From the NCBI GenBank assembly GCA_016703745.1, contig JADJBK010000006.1:1-64000 (forward strand): 64,000 nt of DNA, given 5' to 3'. The notes beneath the pieces were generated by a model. It made no database searches and was not told the origin of the DNA. It saw only the letters and a list, made by a program, of their open reading frames with translations. Source of the DNA: Nitrosomonas sp. (GTDB lineage Bacteria; Pseudomonadota; Gammaproteobacteria; Burkholderiales; Nitrosomonadaceae). The position numbers and the translations under genes were made by a program. Positions 35,384 to 44,357 of this stretch are shown here, one piece after another (position 1 is the first letter of the stretch; each line of letters opens with the position of its first letter).

Positions 35384-37264
35384 TCATTTGACGGGAATTT
35401 CCATCGGTTCCGGTAGGATGCCGAGGAAGAAATAATCCATTACTTTACGCGCGATAGGCGCGGCGGTAGATCCGCCCGAGCCGCCGTTTTCAACCAGCAC
35501 AGTCAAGACGATACGGGGATCTTCAGCAGGGGCGTAGGCAGTAAAAAGCGCATGGTCGCGATGACGTTCATCCAGTTTGCTGGCGACATAGCGCTCGCCC
35601 TGCTTGATATTGACTACTTGGGAAGTGCCGGTCTTTCCCGCAAAGCTGTAGGCAGCGCCAGCCGCCGCACGGGCACCGGTGCCACCGGGTAACGTTACGT
35701 CCCGCAATGCTTGTTTGACGATATCCAGGTGCGCTTGCTTGATATTCAATTGATACCGGGTATCCACAAAATTATCCTTGATCTGGTTGTGCTGGTGATC
35801 CTTGATCTGTTTCACAAAATGTGGCCGGAATGCCTTGCCATTATTGGCGATCAGCATGGTTGCAAACGTCAGTTGTAGCGGAGTGGCCAGATTGAATCCC
35901 TGACCGATTCCAACTGAAATAGTGTCGCCAGGAAACCAGCTTTGATTAAAGCGTCTTTTTTTCCATTCAATAGAAGGCAATAAGCCACTTAGCTCACCCG
36001 GAATATCAACGCCGGTCAACTGTCCAAATCCGAACTGCTTGGTAAATTCGTGAATGCTGGTAATACCAAGATCGTTGGCCAGCATGTAGTAGTAAGTGTC
36101 ACACGAAATCACTAATGATTTGCGTAGATCAACGGTGCCATGTCCTCCGGGTTTCCAGTCACGGAAACGATGGGAGCTGCCGGGCAGACTAAAAAATCCC
36201 GGATCCCGTATTGTGTAGCCTGGAGTGCGCTTGCCAAGTTCAAGTCCCGCTAATGCCATAAAAGGCTTGAAAGTGGAGCCAGGTGGATAGACTCCACGCA
36301 AGGCACGATTGACCATGGGTTTATCAATGGACTCATTGAGCAGGCGCCAGTTATGGTGATCAATACCATCGGTGAACAGATTGGGATCAAACCCCGGTTT
36401 GCTGACAAATGCGAGTATCTCTCCATTGGTTGGATCCATCGCGATCAATGCGCCACGAAAATCTCCGAATGCCTGGATGGCCGCTCGCTGCAGATCAAGG
36501 TTGATCGTGAGAGTGAGATCGCTGCCGGCAATAGGTGGAACTCGCGACAAGGTGCGCACTGGGCGGCCAACGGCATCGGTTTCAACCTGTTCGATCCCGG
36601 TTATGCCGTGTAGATCGTTTTCGTAACTTTGTTCGATACCCATGCGTCCGATATGCAATCCTCCCCGATAGTTGTCCATCTGGTTGTTTTCACCCAGTTG
36701 CTTTAAATCCATATCATTGATGCGGTTGATGTAACCAATGAAATGAGAGATGGATTCTCCTTCGGGATAATGCCGTAACAGACGTGCTTTGACTTCGACA
36801 CCGGGAAAACGAAAGCGGTTTTCGGCGAAGCGAGCAACTTCAATATCCGTTAAGCGGGATCGTATGGGGATGCTCTTGAAGCGGGTATTTTCCCGTTTCA
36901 GTTTTTTGAAGCGATTGTGGTCTTCCGGAGTGATATCTATCAATGTGGCGAGTTGATTGATGGTTGTGTCAAGATCATCAACCTGATCAGGGACAATTTC
37001 CAGTGTGTAGGCCGTGTAGTTTTGCGCCAGTACGATGCCATTGCGGTCAAATATCAGTCCGCGATTAGGGGTGAGTGGGAGTATATGGATACGGTTGGCT
37101 TCTGCAAGAGTGGTGTAATGTTCGCTGCGTATAACTTGCAAATAGTAGAAGCGCCCAAATAGTACGCTGAACAGTAGCAGCACGAAAAATACACAAATGA
37201 CCAATCTGACATAGAAATTGCGTAATTCATGTAAGTGGTTATGTAATTCAACCCGTTCGTTCAT
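35384..37264 (-). CDS. mrdA: Penicillin-binding protein 2, rod-shape transpeptidase
   Basis: A 626-residue class B PBP. It has an N-terminal membrane helix (LVICVFFVLLLFSVLFGRFY), a dimerisation domain (NRGLIFDRNGIVLAQNYTAY) and a transpeptidase domain with the active serine in GSTFKPFMALAGLELG, the SxN-like SCDTYYY, and the KTGTSQV triad. It crosslinks side-wall peptidoglycan in the elongasome with RodA. The start overlaps the mreD stop by four bases, so the operon is tightly coupled. Confidence 0.97.
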   Translation of the reverse strand: MNERVELHNHLHELRNFYVRLVICVFFVLLLFSVLFGRFYYLQVIRSEHYTTLAEANRIHILPLTPNRGLIFDRNGIVLAQNYTAYTLEIVPDQVDDLDTTINQLATLIDITPEDHNRFKKLKRENTRFKSIPIRSRLTDIEVARFAENRFRFPGVEVKARLLRHYPEGESISHFIGYINRINDMDLKQLGENNQMDNYRGGLHIGRMGIEQSYENDLHGITGIEQVETDAVGRPVRTLSRVPPIAGSDLTLTINLDLQRAAIQAFGDFRGALIAMDPTNGEILAFVSKPGFDPNLFTDGIDHHNWRLLNESIDKPMVNRALRGVYPPGSTFKPFMALAGLELGKRTPGYTIRDPGFFSLPGSSHRFRDWKPGGHGTVDLRKSLVISCDTYYYMLANDLGITSIHEFTKQFGFGQLTGVDIPGELSGLLPSIEWKKRRFNQSWFPGDTISVGIGQGFNLATPLQLTFATMLIANNGKAFRPHFVKQIKDHQHNQIKDNFVDTRYQLNIKQAHLDIVKQALRDVTLPGGTGARAAAGAAYSFAGKTGTSQVVNIKQGERYVASKLDERHRDHALFTAYAPAEDPRIVLTVLVENGGSGGSTAAPIARKVMDYFFLGILPEPMEIPVK

Positions 37265-37812
37265 AACTCATCTGGATTGATTTCCTGTTTTCTCAGGCTA
37301 GTCAGCGTAATGGCAATGAATGGCCATATTAATCCTCCTGACACACTTCTGAGCAGGATATGCCAATCTGGTAAATAGGTGCCCGTCAGCATGCCAATAA
37401 GTAACAGTATGATTTGTGACAGTAACAACATCCACAAGATGGCGGGGATTTGCCTGAATACGCTAAACATGCGCAAGCGTCGATAAAACAGTAGTGCGAA
37501 GAAAGTGAGCAGGCAGTAGGCCAGTGCATGTTGCCCCATAATGCTGGCAGTCACGACATCCATGATAATTCCACTGACGAATGCAAGACTCATGCCGGAC
37601 TGGCGTGGCTGATGGATGTTCCAGTAAAGTACCGCGAGGGCAATAAAATCTGGGCGAACCAGTAGAGTGATATTCTCCGATACCAGCAGGTTCAGCATTA
37701 ACGCTGCAACCAGGCTCAGATAAATCAGGGGCCTGCTGGCAGAAAGGTGTAACTCCTGTTCGAGTAAATTTTCGTGAAGAAACGCTTTATTGCTGGCTGG
37801 CTTAATTGGCAT
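37261..37812 (-). CDS. mreD: Rod shape-determining protein MreD
   Basis: A 183-residue membrane protein with five or six helices (LIYLSLVAALMLNLLVSENI, DFIALAVLYWNIHQP, SLAFVSGIIMDVVTASIMGQ and LLLSQIILLLIGMLTGTYL). QHALAYCLLTFFALLFYRRL and the overall pattern match MreD. It overlaps mreC by 11 bases and mrdA by four and belongs to the elongasome scaffold. Confidence 0.93.
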   Translation of the reverse strand: MPIKPASNKAFLHENLLEQELHLSASRPLIYLSLVAALMLNLLVSENITLLVRPDFIALAVLYWNIHQPRQSGMSLAFVSGIIMDVVTASIMGQHALAYCLLTFFALLFYRRLRMFSVFRQIPAILWMLLLSQIILLLIGMLTGTYLPDWHILLRSVSGGLIWPFIAITLTSLRKQEINPDEL

Positions 37813-38674
37813 GTAAGTCAGATATTTCAGCGGGCTGAGTGATTCCCGGAGGCAAATCTACCAGCACCAGTACGTGTCTGTGGCGGTCTACGCCGGCAAC
37901 TGGTGTGCAGAGGATGTGCGCAAATTGCATAGATTTATCATGTTCGATAAGAGTCACGCGCCCCACAGGTAATCCGGGAGGGTAAACCCCGCCAATGCCT
38001 GATGTTACCAACAGATCTCCCAATTGAATATCTGTATTAACCGAAAAGAACTGTAATTCCAGCTCATTGTTACGTCCAGCACCACTAATTACCGTATTGA
38101 TAGCGTTACGAGCAATCTGTACCGGGACGGTATGCCCTTTGTCAGTAATCAAGGTGGCTTCAGCCGTGAGGGGATAAACCTTGGTAATTTGTCCGATTAC
38201 GCCCAGATTATCAATGACGATATGTCCTTCACGGATGTCGCTCAAACTTCCCTTGTTCAAAATGATTTTGCGATTGAACGGGTTGGGGGGGGTGGACATA
38301 ATTTCAGCCAGAACCGTCCTGAACTGGGATTGTTCGGTGGCGCCCAGTAATGCACGCAGATGCTGATTCTCGGCAGTAAGAGAATGTAATTGATGAAGTT
38401 TATAACGATTGATGAGATGCGCTTGTTTAAGTTGCTTCACTTCTTCAAGAAGGTTGAAGCTTGCAAAATGGTACTCCAGTCGGTGATAAAGCTGAAAGGG
38501 GGCGTAAGCTAATTTTTGTAATGGAGAGACAACCAGCCCAATAACCCGTCTAAACTCGGAGATATGGTCGGTGTGCTTGTCTGCAAGCATCAAAAAAACG
38601 GATAACAATGCATAAAGGAAAAGTCGTGCAAGTGGACTGGGGCCGGATATAAAAAACTGTGGTGAAGTAGACAT
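37802..38674 (-). CDS. mreC: Rod shape-determining protein MreC
   Basis: A 290-residue bitopic protein: one N-terminal helix (LARLFLYALLSVFLMLADK), a coiled coil (about 70-110, LLEEVKQLKQAHLINRYKLH) and a periplasmic beta-domain (MSTPPNPFNRKIILNKGS, then DLLVTSGIGGVYPPGLPVGR). MreC links MreB to the peptidoglycan synthases. It is the second gene of the mreB-led operon, with a 150-base gap after mreB. Confidence 0.95.
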   Translation of the reverse strand: MSTSPQFFISGPSPLARLFLYALLSVFLMLADKHTDHISEFRRVIGLVVSPLQKLAYAPFQLYHRLEYHFASFNLLEEVKQLKQAHLINRYKLHQLHSLTAENQHLRALLGATEQSQFRTVLAEIMSTPPNPFNRKIILNKGSLSDIREGHIVIDNLGVIGQITKVYPLTAEATLITDKGHTVPVQIARNAINTVISGAGRNNELELQFFSVNTDIQLGDLLVTSGIGGVYPPGLPVGRVTLIEHDKSMQFAHILCTPVAGVDRHRHVLVLVDLPPGITQPAEISDLHAN

Positions 38675-38824
38675 GCAGCTAAAGCGGATTGATCATCGCC
38701 GGGGGCATTTCATCAGTTCCAGGAAATTTGGCAGACTGAATGATACTAAAAATTAACGAAAAAAATCTGCAGTCAGGTCGCAACGACCCGCCTGAAGAAG
38801 CAGACGACTTAGCCAGAAGGGCGT

Positions 38825-39886
38825 TCAATAGTCTCTGGCAAATATTCCTATGGAATGATCCATGTTTTCCAGGGCGATCCCCGCGCCGCGCACTACACAG
38901 GTGAGCGGGTCGTCGGCAACAATTACTGATAACCCGGTTTCCTCCATCAACAGTCGATCAATATCACGTAACAGGGCGCCACCACCGGTCATAACCATTC
39001 CCATCTGTGCAATATCAGAGCCAAGTTCTGGTGGGGTCTGTTCAAGCGCAGTCTTGACCGCATCAACGATATTATTCAACGGTTCGGTCAATGCCTCCAG
39101 GATCTCATTACTGGAAATGGTGAAGCTCCTGGGGATTCCTTCGGCCAGGTTGCGTCCGTTGACCTCAATTTCACGGACTTCAGAGCCGGGATAGGCCGAA
39201 CCAATACTTGCCTTGATGGTTTCCGCAGTGACTTCACCGATCATCATGCCGTAGTTGCGTCGGATGTAATTGACGATCGCTTCATCAAACTTGTCTCCCC
39301 CCATGCGCACGGAACTGGAATAGACGATGCCCCCCAGTGAGATAACTGCAACTTCAGTTGTGCCGCCGCCAATATCGACCACCATCGAGCCAGTGGGGGA
39401 CTCTACCGGTAACTCAGCCCCTAGTGCTGCAGCCATAGGTTCTTCGATCAATTCCACCTTGCGCGCTCCTGCACCGTAGGCGGCTTCCCGGATTGCACGC
39501 CGCTCCACCTGGGTTGAGCCACAAGGTACCGAAATGACAATGCGTGGATTAGCGGAAAATAGCCGCTGCGGACGTGCTTTACGAATAAATTGCTTGAGCA
39601 TTTGCTCGGTCAGGGTGAAATCGGCGATCACTCCATCTTTCATTGGCCTGATCGCCGTGATATTGCCTGGTGTTCGCCCCAGCATCTGTTTCGCGGCTAG
39701 CCCTACCTCCTGGATCATACGCTTGCTGCCTGGGCCGCCTTCCTGGCGGATAGCCACGACGGATGGTTCGTTGAGCACGATGCCGTGACCACGTAAATGA
39801 ATCAGCGTATTAGCCGTTCCCAGATCGATGGCCATATCGGTCGAAAAATAATTACCCAGGAAATTGTTATTTAGGAAATTAAGCAT
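38825..39886 (-). CDS. mreB: Rod shape-determining actin homologue MreB
   Basis: A 353-residue actin-fold ATPase with STDMAIDLGTANTLIHLRGH (phosphate 1), VVDIGGGTTEVAVISLGGIV (phosphate 2) and MVMTGGGALLRDIDRLL (adenosine motif). It forms membrane filaments that guide side-wall synthesis. It leads the mreB-mreC-mreD-mrdA-rodA-rlpA operon, whose promoter must be in the 39887-40346 gap. Confidence 0.97.
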   Translation of the reverse strand: MLNFLNNNFLGNYFSTDMAIDLGTANTLIHLRGHGIVLNEPSVVAIRQEGGPGSKRMIQEVGLAAKQMLGRTPGNITAIRPMKDGVIADFTLTEQMLKQFIRKARPQRLFSANPRIVISVPCGSTQVERRAIREAAYGAGARKVELIEEPMAAALGAELPVESPTGSMVVDIGGGTTEVAVISLGGIVYSSSVRMGGDKFDEAIVNYIRRNYGMMIGEVTAETIKASIGSAYPGSEVREIEVNGRNLAEGIPRSFTISSNEILEALTEPLNNIVDAVKTALEQTPPELGSDIAQMGMVMTGGGALLRDIDRLLMEETGLSVIVADDPLTCVVRGAGIALENMDHSIGIFARDY

Positions 39887-40346
39887 GTTGGGAGTATTTA
39901 AGAGTAGGGCTATTTATTTGGAATAATTTCAGAACCTTGGCTGTTTCATGCAGATAAATTGAAAATTATAATCCGACCTATGCCGAAGACAGGGGCGACC
40001 AATATCCAAGTTAATTATAGCACTTTGCCATATGAAGCTGGGGAGATGCTGAGGTGCATCAATTTGTTGCATTTGCACTGTATGTAACGTCAGGTCACAT
40101 GCCTGCGGCAGATGTGGAATCTCTGGTGTTATTCCTGTTGATTCATTTGCCTTATGATGATCTATACGTGACTTGACACTACGATGCGCTTCCGCACGTT
40201 GCTGGATTCTATGCTGTCGTCAAATCGGCAGACTCTTCTTTATCAGTGGCAGATGTGGCTGCGCGTTTGAAAGATAGGAGGGCATTAAGCACGCAGGTTT
40301 CCTCACATAGGCATTCTTATCCAGCCATCATTGGTTGCGGCTGTTT
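39887..40346. other. Long intergenic region upstream of mreB
   Basis: This 460-base stretch between mreB and the rnfH stop contains the presumed mreB promoter (AT-rich near 39900-40000). There is also a 40-codon plus-strand frame from GTG 40054 to TGA 40176 with a fair ribosome site, which I do not recognise and do not annotate as a gene. No hairpin terminator, RNA gene or repeat stands out. It may contain decayed coding sequence. Confidence 0.4.
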
Positions 40347-40661
40347 TCAGCATGGTTGATTATGGCGATTAGCTGAACGTATTCTGCGTTTTTCCTTTGG
40401 ATCAATTGCCAGTGGACGATAGATTTCCACCCGGTCATTAGCTTGCAATATTGTTTGCAGGCTGGCGCGTTTTCCAAAAATGCCGACAAGCTGCGCTGTG
40501 CAGTTTCTGTCCAGTAAAAATTCTTCAATACCAGATAGCGCGATTGCCTGCTCAATTGTTGTGCCCGCAGCGACCTCAAGTTTTCTCAGGAACTGGTGCT
40601 GAGGAAGCGCGCAGGCAATCTCAATTGAAATGTGAGTCGATGGATTAACCGGTTGTGCCAT
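40347..40661 (-). CDS. rnfH: RnfH/RatB-family ubiquitin-like protein
   Basis: A 104-residue beta-grasp (ubiquitin-like UPF0125) protein: ISIEIACALPQHQFLRKLEV, GTTIEQAIALSGIEEF, VGIFGKRASLQTILQANDRV and EIYRPLAIDPKEKRRIRS are the family blocks. The start at 40661 overlaps the end of ratA by 17 bases. The ratA-rnfH pair opposite smpB is conserved in Proteobacteria. A role in the RNF complex is not supported by context; the function is poorly defined. Confidence 0.92.
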   Translation of the reverse strand: MAQPVNPSTHISIEIACALPQHQFLRKLEVAAGTTIEQAIALSGIEEFLLDRNCTAQLVGIFGKRASLQTILQANDRVEIYRPLAIDPKEKRRIRSANRHNQPC

Positions 40662-41085
40662 AAACTGCTTCCGCTCGCGCAACAAAAGCTTCTACAAAAT
40701 TGTTGGCAATCAAATAAAAAACCGGGCCAACCACTTTTTCCAGCAATTTGTGCGAGAAGGTGTAATGCAGGCTGAATTCAATTTTGCAGGCATTATCTGA
40801 GAGAGGTATGAAACGCCAGTGCCCATCGAGTTTCTCAAAAGGTCCCTCCAGTAGCTCCATCTGGATCAATTCAGGTGGTTTTCGGGTATTTTTGGTGGTA
40901 AAGCTATGTTTAATATGGTGATAATTGATATTAATCGTGGCGTGCGCCACTCCATCATCTTGCATCTGCATGGAAGCGCCAGAACACCACGGTAGAAAAA
41001 CCGGATAATTTTCTACGGTGTCTACCAGATTAAACATCTGTGCCGCAGAGTAACCTACCAGCACGGATTTTTCTATTTCAGCCAT
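40645..41085 (-). CDS. ratA: RatA-family SRPBCC protein
   Basis: A 146-residue START-like protein: AEIEKSVLVGYSAAQMFNLV, VENYPVFLPWCSGASM and FSLHYTFSHKLLEKVVGPVF match RatA/Coq10. RatA was described in E. coli as a ribosome-association inhibitor; mitochondrial and other relatives are Coq10-like quinone-binding proteins, and the latter role is equally likely here. It lies head to head with smpB across 158 bases. Confidence 0.93.
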   Translation of the reverse strand: MAEIEKSVLVGYSAAQMFNLVDTVENYPVFLPWCSGASMQMQDDGVAHATININYHHIKHSFTTKNTRKPPELIQMELLEGPFEKLDGHWRFIPLSDNACKIEFSLHYTFSHKLLEKVVGPVFYLIANNFVEAFVARAEAVYGTTG

Positions 41086-41243
41086 ACATTAAATTACCTT
41101 TTGCGAATAGTGTTAAACAAAAAGAAACTCAGAGCAAATTGCAGCGCAACCTTGTTCGACCATTTTTCAGCTTGTGCTAAAAACTGCTACACTAAACGAA
41201 ATTTTTCCAAAAGTCATATTCCTTTTCCTTGTGCAGGTTTTCG

Positions 41244-41696
41244 ATGAGCATTGCGCAGAATAAAAAAGCCTTTCACGATTATTTTATCGAAGAAAAACAT
41301 GAAACTGGCTTGGTACTCGAAGGCTGGGAGGTCAAGGCCATTCGTGCGGGACGCGTTCAATTGAAAGAAGCTTATGTTGTTATTCGGCGTGGTGAATTAT
41401 TTCTGATCGGTTGCCACATTAGCCCTTTGTCTGCTGCGTCTACCCATATTCATCCGGATCCAGTCAGAACGCGCAAGCTATTGCTGCACGCCGCTGAAAT
41501 CAGCAGACTTATCGGCAATGTTGAACGCGCCGGTTATACCCTTGTGCCGTTGGACATGCATTATAAAACAGGTAGAATAAAACTGGAAATTGGTCTGGCA
41601 AAGGGAAAGAAACAGCATGACAAACGTGAGAGCGAAAAAAATAAAGAATGGGAGCGTGACCGGCAGCGTTTAATGCGCATGCGCCACAGTTCTTGA
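41244..41696 (+). CDS. smpB: SsrA-binding protein
   Basis: A 150-residue protein starting MSIAQNKKAFHDYFIEEKHE, continuing GLVLEGWEVKAIRAGRVQLK, with the basic C-terminal tail RESEKNKEWERDRQRLMRMR that enters the ribosome. SmpB delivers tmRNA to stalled ribosomes. The start at 41244 matches the family; an upstream in-frame GTG is not used. No ssrA gene is visible in this window. Confidence 0.97.
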   Translation: MSIAQNKKAFHDYFIEEKHETGLVLEGWEVKAIRAGRVQLKEAYVVIRRGELFLIGCHISPLSAASTHIHPDPVRTRKLLLHAAEISRLIGNVERAGYTLVPLDMHYKTGRIKLEIGLAKGKKQHDKRESEKNKEWERDRQRLMRMRHSS

Positions 41697-41718
41697 TTAA
41701 TAATTAATTTTGACACCC

Positions 41719-42813
41719 ATGCATACCACCTCACCCGCCATGAAAATATCCACAACCTCAGCTCTGCCAGGACGTCAATCTACCGCCATTGCTGTCTGGT
41801 TACTGGTTTGCTGTGCACTGGTTTTTGCGATGGTTATTGTCGGTGGAGTAACTCGATTAACCGGTTCAGGGTTGTCGATTGTCGAGTGGCAGCCTTTAAT
41901 TGGTACTATTCCGCCGCTCTCTGATCAGGATTGGACAGTGCTGTTTGAGAAATACCAGCAAATTCCACAATACGAACTGGTGAATAAGGGTATGTCGCTG
42001 GATGCATTCAAGGGTATATTCTGGTGGGAATACTTTCATCGTTTGCTTGGGCGGTTGATTGGAGTGGTCTATTTTATACCCCTGGTTTATTTCATCGTGC
42101 GCAAGCAAGTTGATCGAGTACTCGGTCTCAAGCTGTTCGGTATTTTTGTACTGGGGGGGCTGCAAGGATTGATGGGTTGGTATATGGTAATGAGTGGTTT
42201 GTCAGATAATGTTCATGTCAGTCAATACCGGTTGACAGCCCATCTGGGATTGGCATTTGTCATCTACGCTGCCATGTTCTGGGTAGCAACCGGGTTGTTA
42301 TCATCGAAATCAAATGTAAGCAGTGATGCCAGCAATGCAGACTCTACCAATTCTCCGGTTAAACTGCGCCGTTTCTCGCTGGCACTGACCGGGCTGATTT
42401 TTATTATGGTGCTGTCTGGTGGATTGGTGGCCGGGATCCACGCCGGCAAGGCCTACAATACCTTTCCACTGATGGATGGTTCTTGGATTCCACCGGCCCT
42501 GTTCGTGCTTGACCCTTGGTATCGGAATTTTTTCGATAATATTACAACGGTGCAATTCGATCATCGCTTAATCGCCTGGATGCTGATCTTTTTAGTGCCC
42601 TATTTCTGGTTCAAAGCTATCCGCACGATAGCCTTGTCGTCTTCTGCCCGTCTGGCATGCCACTTATTCCTGCTCGCATTGATGATACAGGTGGGGTTGG
42701 GAATTACCACTCTGCTGCTAAAGGTCCCGTTAACCTACGCTGCTGCACATCAGGCTGGTGCTGTCCTGCTGTTCACCGCAGCACTGTGGTGTACACGTAA
42801 ATTAAATGGATAG
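41719..42813 (+). CDS. ctaA: Heme A synthase (CtaA/COX15)
   Basis: A 364-residue membrane protein with eight helices. The heme-ligand histidines occur in WWEYFHRLLGRLIGVVYF, YRLTAHLGLAFVIYAA, VQFDHRLIAWMLIFL and AAAHQAGAVLLF, the COX15 arrangement. VTRLTGSGLSIVEWQPLIGT is another family block. It oxidises heme O to heme A for an aa3-type cytochrome oxidase. Possible starts are 41719 and 41740; the first is adopted. No ctaB or cox genes adjoin it. Confidence 0.93.
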   Translation: MHTTSPAMKISTTSALPGRQSTAIAVWLLVCCALVFAMVIVGGVTRLTGSGLSIVEWQPLIGTIPPLSDQDWTVLFEKYQQIPQYELVNKGMSLDAFKGIFWWEYFHRLLGRLIGVVYFIPLVYFIVRKQVDRVLGLKLFGIFVLGGLQGLMGWYMVMSGLSDNVHVSQYRLTAHLGLAFVIYAAMFWVATGLLSSKSNVSSDASNADSTNSPVKLRRFSLALTGLIFIMVLSGGLVAGIHAGKAYNTFPLMDGSWIPPALFVLDPWYRNFFDNITTVQFDHRLIAWMLIFLVPYFWFKAIRTIALSSSARLACHLFLLALMIQVGLGITTLLLKVPLTYAAAHQAGAVLLFTAALWCTRKLNG

Positions 42814-42875
42814 TGTTTGCGGTCAGTTTACAATTGAAGACAAAGGTAAGGTCACTGGATAACGTACATTTTTCG

Positions 42876-43301
42876 ATGGAAAGAGAGACGCCAGGATTGG
42901 GTCGCCGCATGCTGGCTTTATGCTATGAATTCATTCTGTTGCTTGGTGTGTGGTTTGTGGTCAGCGTGCTGTTTCATCTTGCCTTGCGTGACCCCGACGC
43001 TGCTTATTTCAGGCCATTGTTTCAGTTTTACCTGCTTTCAATCGGTGGTATATATTTCGCCTGGTTCTGGACACATGGTGGTCAAACACTGGCCATGCAG
43101 ACCTGGCGGATGAAACTGGTATCGATCGAAGCAACTGGCGATGACCGGGTTACAGCCCAGCAAGCAATCAAACGCTATGTTATTGCCGTCATAGGCATCA
43201 GTTTTTTTGGAATCGGATTATGGTGGGCGTGGTTTGATCGTGATCACCAGTTTTTGCATGACCGGTTGGCTCATACACGCATTGTTAAGCACAGCAATTA
43301 G
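42876..43301 (+). CDS. RDD-family membrane protein
   Basis: A 141-residue protein with the RDD pattern: GRRMLALCYEFILLLGVWFV near the start, then TLAMQTWRMKLVSIEATGDD, and LHDRLAHTRIV near the C-terminus. Three helices are predicted. RDD proteins are small inner-membrane proteins of uncertain function, some linked to ion exchange. The start at 42876 (MERETPGLGRR) fits the family; an in-frame GTG at 42813 overlaps ctaA. Confidence 0.85.
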   Translation: MERETPGLGRRMLALCYEFILLLGVWFVVSVLFHLALRDPDAAYFRPLFQFYLLSIGGIYFAWFWTHGGQTLAMQTWRMKLVSIEATGDDRVTAQQAIKRYVIAVIGISFFGIGLWWAWFDRDHQFLHDRLAHTRIVKHSN

Positions 43302-43437
43302 TCACAAGGATGTTTCAGGAAAGAAATATCGTAATTTGCCATGAATTGATTAATGGTCGGCACGACTGGTTTTGTTGGTCAGTCACTTGTAGCAAACTTG
43401 CGAGAAACGAGGCATTTTTCTATTACTCAGGCAATAG

Positions 43438-43806
43438 ATGACAATCAATACAATACTGGTGATTGATGACTCACCAACAGATCGGCATATCCTGAGCAGA
43501 ATGCTGACCCAAAGCGGTTATCAGGTGGGAACGGCTGAAAGTGGCGAGGAGGGTGTGCTTAAGATTAAGCAAGATATGCCGGATCTGGTGTTAATGGATG
43601 TGGTGATGCCGGGAATCAATGGTTTTCAGGCTATCCGTATGTTGGCGCGGGATGATGAAACACGACATATTCCCGTTATTCTCTGTACCTCCAAGGATCA
43701 GGAAACCGATAAAATATGGGGTCTACGGCAGGGAGCCCGGGGGTACATAACCAAGCCGATAAAAATCGAAGATTTATTACAAAAAATTAAAAGTCTTGAC
43801 TTTTAA
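43438..43806 (+). CDS. pilH: Single-domain response regulator, PilH/PilG-like
   Basis: A 122-residue receiver domain: acidic pocket Asp10-Asp11, phosphorylated Asp54 in LVLMDVVMPGINGFQAIRML, threonine in LCTSKDQETDKIWGLRQGA and lysine in ITKPIKI. The sequence after the threonine resembles PilH of twitching-motility systems. It overlaps the CheW-like gene by one base. The chemoreceptor pilJ and the kinase are not adjacent, so the system is split in this genome. Confidence 0.85.
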   Translation: MTINTILVIDDSPTDRHILSRMLTQSGYQVGTAESGEEGVLKIKQDMPDLVLMDVVMPGINGFQAIRMLARDDETRHIPVILCTSKDQETDKIWGLRQGARGYITKPIKIEDLLQKIKSLDF

Positions 43807-44324
43807 TGCGAAAAAAAACCAGCATCATGTTGGACTATCAACTGGCATTGAACGCGCAAATTGACAGAATCAATCCGAGCCAACCGACGACTACTCCGGT
43901 ATTGGGATTTGTGATTGGCAATGATCGCTGGCTTGTTGGTATGAATGAAATCGGTGAAGTATTGCCTGTTCCCAAAATTACACCGGTCTTTCTGACACGC
44001 CCATGGTTTCTCGGTATGATCAATGTGCATGGTAATCTTTATGGATTATGCGATCTTGCTCAATTTATCGGAGATGCGCCAACTGGGTCGGATGTCAGAA
44101 ACCGGGTCATTCTGGTTACTTCACGTCTATATTCCAACTGTGCCATTTTGACAGGCAGTATGCTCGGCATCAGGAGTATGGCTGAATTCACGCTGGTAAC
44201 AGATAACGAGGATCTTCACCCCTTTGTAATCGGCATCTATCATGATCGACAGGGTCGGACATGGCGAGAGCTGAGTCTTGCCAGACTGGTACGATTGCAA
44301 TCCTTTTATCAGGTTGCTGAATAG
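43806..44324 (+). CDS. pilI: CheW-domain protein, PilI-like
   Basis: A 172-residue CheW-like adaptor: PVLGFVIGNDRWLVGMNEIG, EVLPVPKITPVFLTRPWFLG and MINVHGNLYGLCDLAQFIG match PilI. It would couple a PilJ-type receptor to the ChpA/PilL kinase in type IV pilus control. It begins at the last base of the response regulator gene. A 33-base gap precedes argB. Confidence 0.87.
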   Translation: MRKKTSIMLDYQLALNAQIDRINPSQPTTTPVLGFVIGNDRWLVGMNEIGEVLPVPKITPVFLTRPWFLGMINVHGNLYGLCDLAQFIGDAPTGSDVRNRVILVTSRLYSNCAILTGSMLGIRSMAEFTLVTDNEDLHPFVIGIYHDRQGRTWRELSLARLVRLQSFYQVAE

Positions 44325-44357
44325 ATAAATAACGCTGTCAACTGAAAGTACAATCTT

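Noticed and set aside
40054..40176. 40-codon frame starting at GTG with a fair ribosome site upstream of mreB
   Set aside because: No recognised family, no coupled neighbour and no terminator; it may be chance or decayed sequence, so it is only mentioned in the gap entry.
40645..41085. RatA as the toxin of a toxin-antitoxin pair with RnfH
   Set aside because: The pair is conserved housekeeping in Proteobacteria and RatA is closely related to Coq10-type proteins; an addiction function is not supported.
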